This document shows positions 11,218 to 11,938 of a DNA stretch of 11,938 nt, piece by piece; within the stretch, counting starts at the first letter, position 1; each line of letters begins with the position of its first letter. Origin of the DNA: Nitrospinota bacterium (GTDB lineage: Bacteria > Nitrospinota_A > UBA7883 > JACRLM01); NCBI GenBank assembly GCA_015231995.1, contig JADGAO010000088.1:1-11938 (forward strand), written 5' to 3'. The notes beneath the pieces are model-generated. The model was not told the DNA's origin. It searched no databases and worked only from the letters and a program-made list of their open reading frames with translations. The position numbers and the translations under genes were made by a program.

Positions 11218-11938
11218 ATGGCTAAAATAACAATTGCGCCTTTCAATCGCGTTGAAGGCGATCTGAAAATAAAGGTTGAGCTGAAAGATGGCAAGATATT
11301 CGATGCGCAGGCATCGGGCGTCATGTTTCGCGGTTTTGAATATATCCTTAAAGGACGCTTCCCGGAGGACGCCCTTGTCTATACACCCAGGATATGCGGG
11401 ATATGCTCCATCTCTCATTCTGTGGCGTCATCAAATGCGCTCGCGGCGATATCCGAAGATTTCACCCCTTCGAGAAGCGGTCAACACGCAAAAAACATAA
11501 GTCACGCCACAGAAAACGCCATGAGCCATATTACGCAGTTTTATCTCTATTTTGCGCCTGATCTGTTAAATAAAAAATACGCCGGGCTTAAATATTATCC
11601 GTTCATAAAAAAGCGGCTGACGGCGTTAAAAGGAGAATCCGTCAAAACCATAATGACTGAAAGGAAAAGGTTCCTTGAGATACTCGGCCTGATAGGCGGG
11701 AAATGGCCCCACACCCTCGCTCTCCAGCCGGGTGGTATCACCAAAGCGCTCACAACTTCCGAGATATTCCGCATAAAAGGCGTCATTAAGCATTTTACAA
11801 CTGTGATGGAAACGGTTCTGCTCGGAATGCCTGTCAAATCGTATCTTCAAATAAAATCCATAAATAATTTTGAATCCGCTTTAATGGAAGCCAGCGCCAG
11901 CGCATCGGATATGGCCTTCTTTTATCATTTCTCAAAAG
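11218..11938 (+). CDS. [NiFe]-hydrogenase large subunit, N-terminal part (runs off window)
   Basis: The large subunit holds the NiFe(CN)2CO active site that splits or forms H2. The first 240 residues are present. NRVEGDLKI at 10-18 is the conserved first motif. RICGICSISH (58-67) is the N-terminal L1 motif with Ni/Fe ligands Cys60 and Cys63 and the conserved His67. GGKWPHTLALQPGG follows in the middle. The C-terminal DPCxxC-type motif lies beyond the window. The start is 6 bp after the small-subunit stop, and GAGG overlapping that stop provides the ribosome site, so the two genes are co-translated. HupV/HoxC sensory proteins often have Gln where this has His67, which slightly favours a catalytic over a sensory role. 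Confidence 0.93.
   Translation, partial: MAKITIAPFNRVEGDLKIKVELKDGKIFDAQASGVMFRGFEYILKGRFPEDALVYTPRICGICSISHSVASSNALAAISEDFTPSRSGQHAKNISHATENAMSHITQFYLYFAPDLLNKKYAGLKYYPFIKKRLTALKGESVKTIMTERKRFLEILGLIGGKWPHTLALQPGGITKALTTSEIFRIKGVIKHFTTVMETVLLGMPVKSYLQIKSINNFESALMEASASASDMAFFYHFSK

Overview
The window is bacterial and has two unlike parts. From about 250 to 8940 there is a tightly packed, visibly GC-rich block of genes all on the minus strand. It encodes the packaging and head genes of a Mu-like (transposable) phage. From about 9200 to the right end the DNA is less GC-rich. It holds repeats, gene remnants and then the start of a plus-strand [NiFe]-hydrogenase operon. The host cannot be named from this sequence. 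A group 2-type [NiFe] hydrogenase and scattered CTTCGCTCAGGG-type repeats fit many free-living, often anaerobic, bacterial phyla.

The phage block is read from right to left. It starts with a doubtful small ORF, then a membrane/coiled-coil protein like Mu gp25 (DUF2730) and a duplicated winged-helix-like protein in the gp26 position. Next come a gp27-like protein (probable small terminase), a gp28-like large terminase and a gp29-like portal (DUF935) that stops early. A four-unit 36-bp tandem repeat sits where the portal C-terminus and the gp30/gp31 genes would be expected. After it come the Mu I-type protease with an internal scaffold start, a cement-like protein with an inserted domain, the gpT major capsid protein, gp36-like DUF1320, gp37-like DUF1834, a 55-aa gp38-like DUF2635 protein, and a tail-like protein. 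Many junctions overlap as ATGA or TGATG, so the block looks like one translationally coupled operon. No repressor, transposase A/B, lysis, tail-sheath or tape-measure gene is present, so this is a remnant or only part of a prophage. A 61-bp imperfect inverted repeat lies at 181-241 and 9474-9534 and encloses the block.

Between the phage block and the hydrogenase lie a 9-bp minisatellite, an AT-richer stretch without a gene, a minus-strand remnant resembling the N-terminus of a leucyl aminopeptidase (PepA), and a decayed second copy of a hydrogenase small-subunit gene. The intact hydrogenase small subunit (326 aa, cytosolic type, no Tat signal) is followed 6 bp later by the large subunit, which runs off the window. 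The small subunit has Asp where the second Cys of the proximal cluster motif usually stands. The decayed copy has the same Asp, so this looks like a family trait and not a sequencing error.
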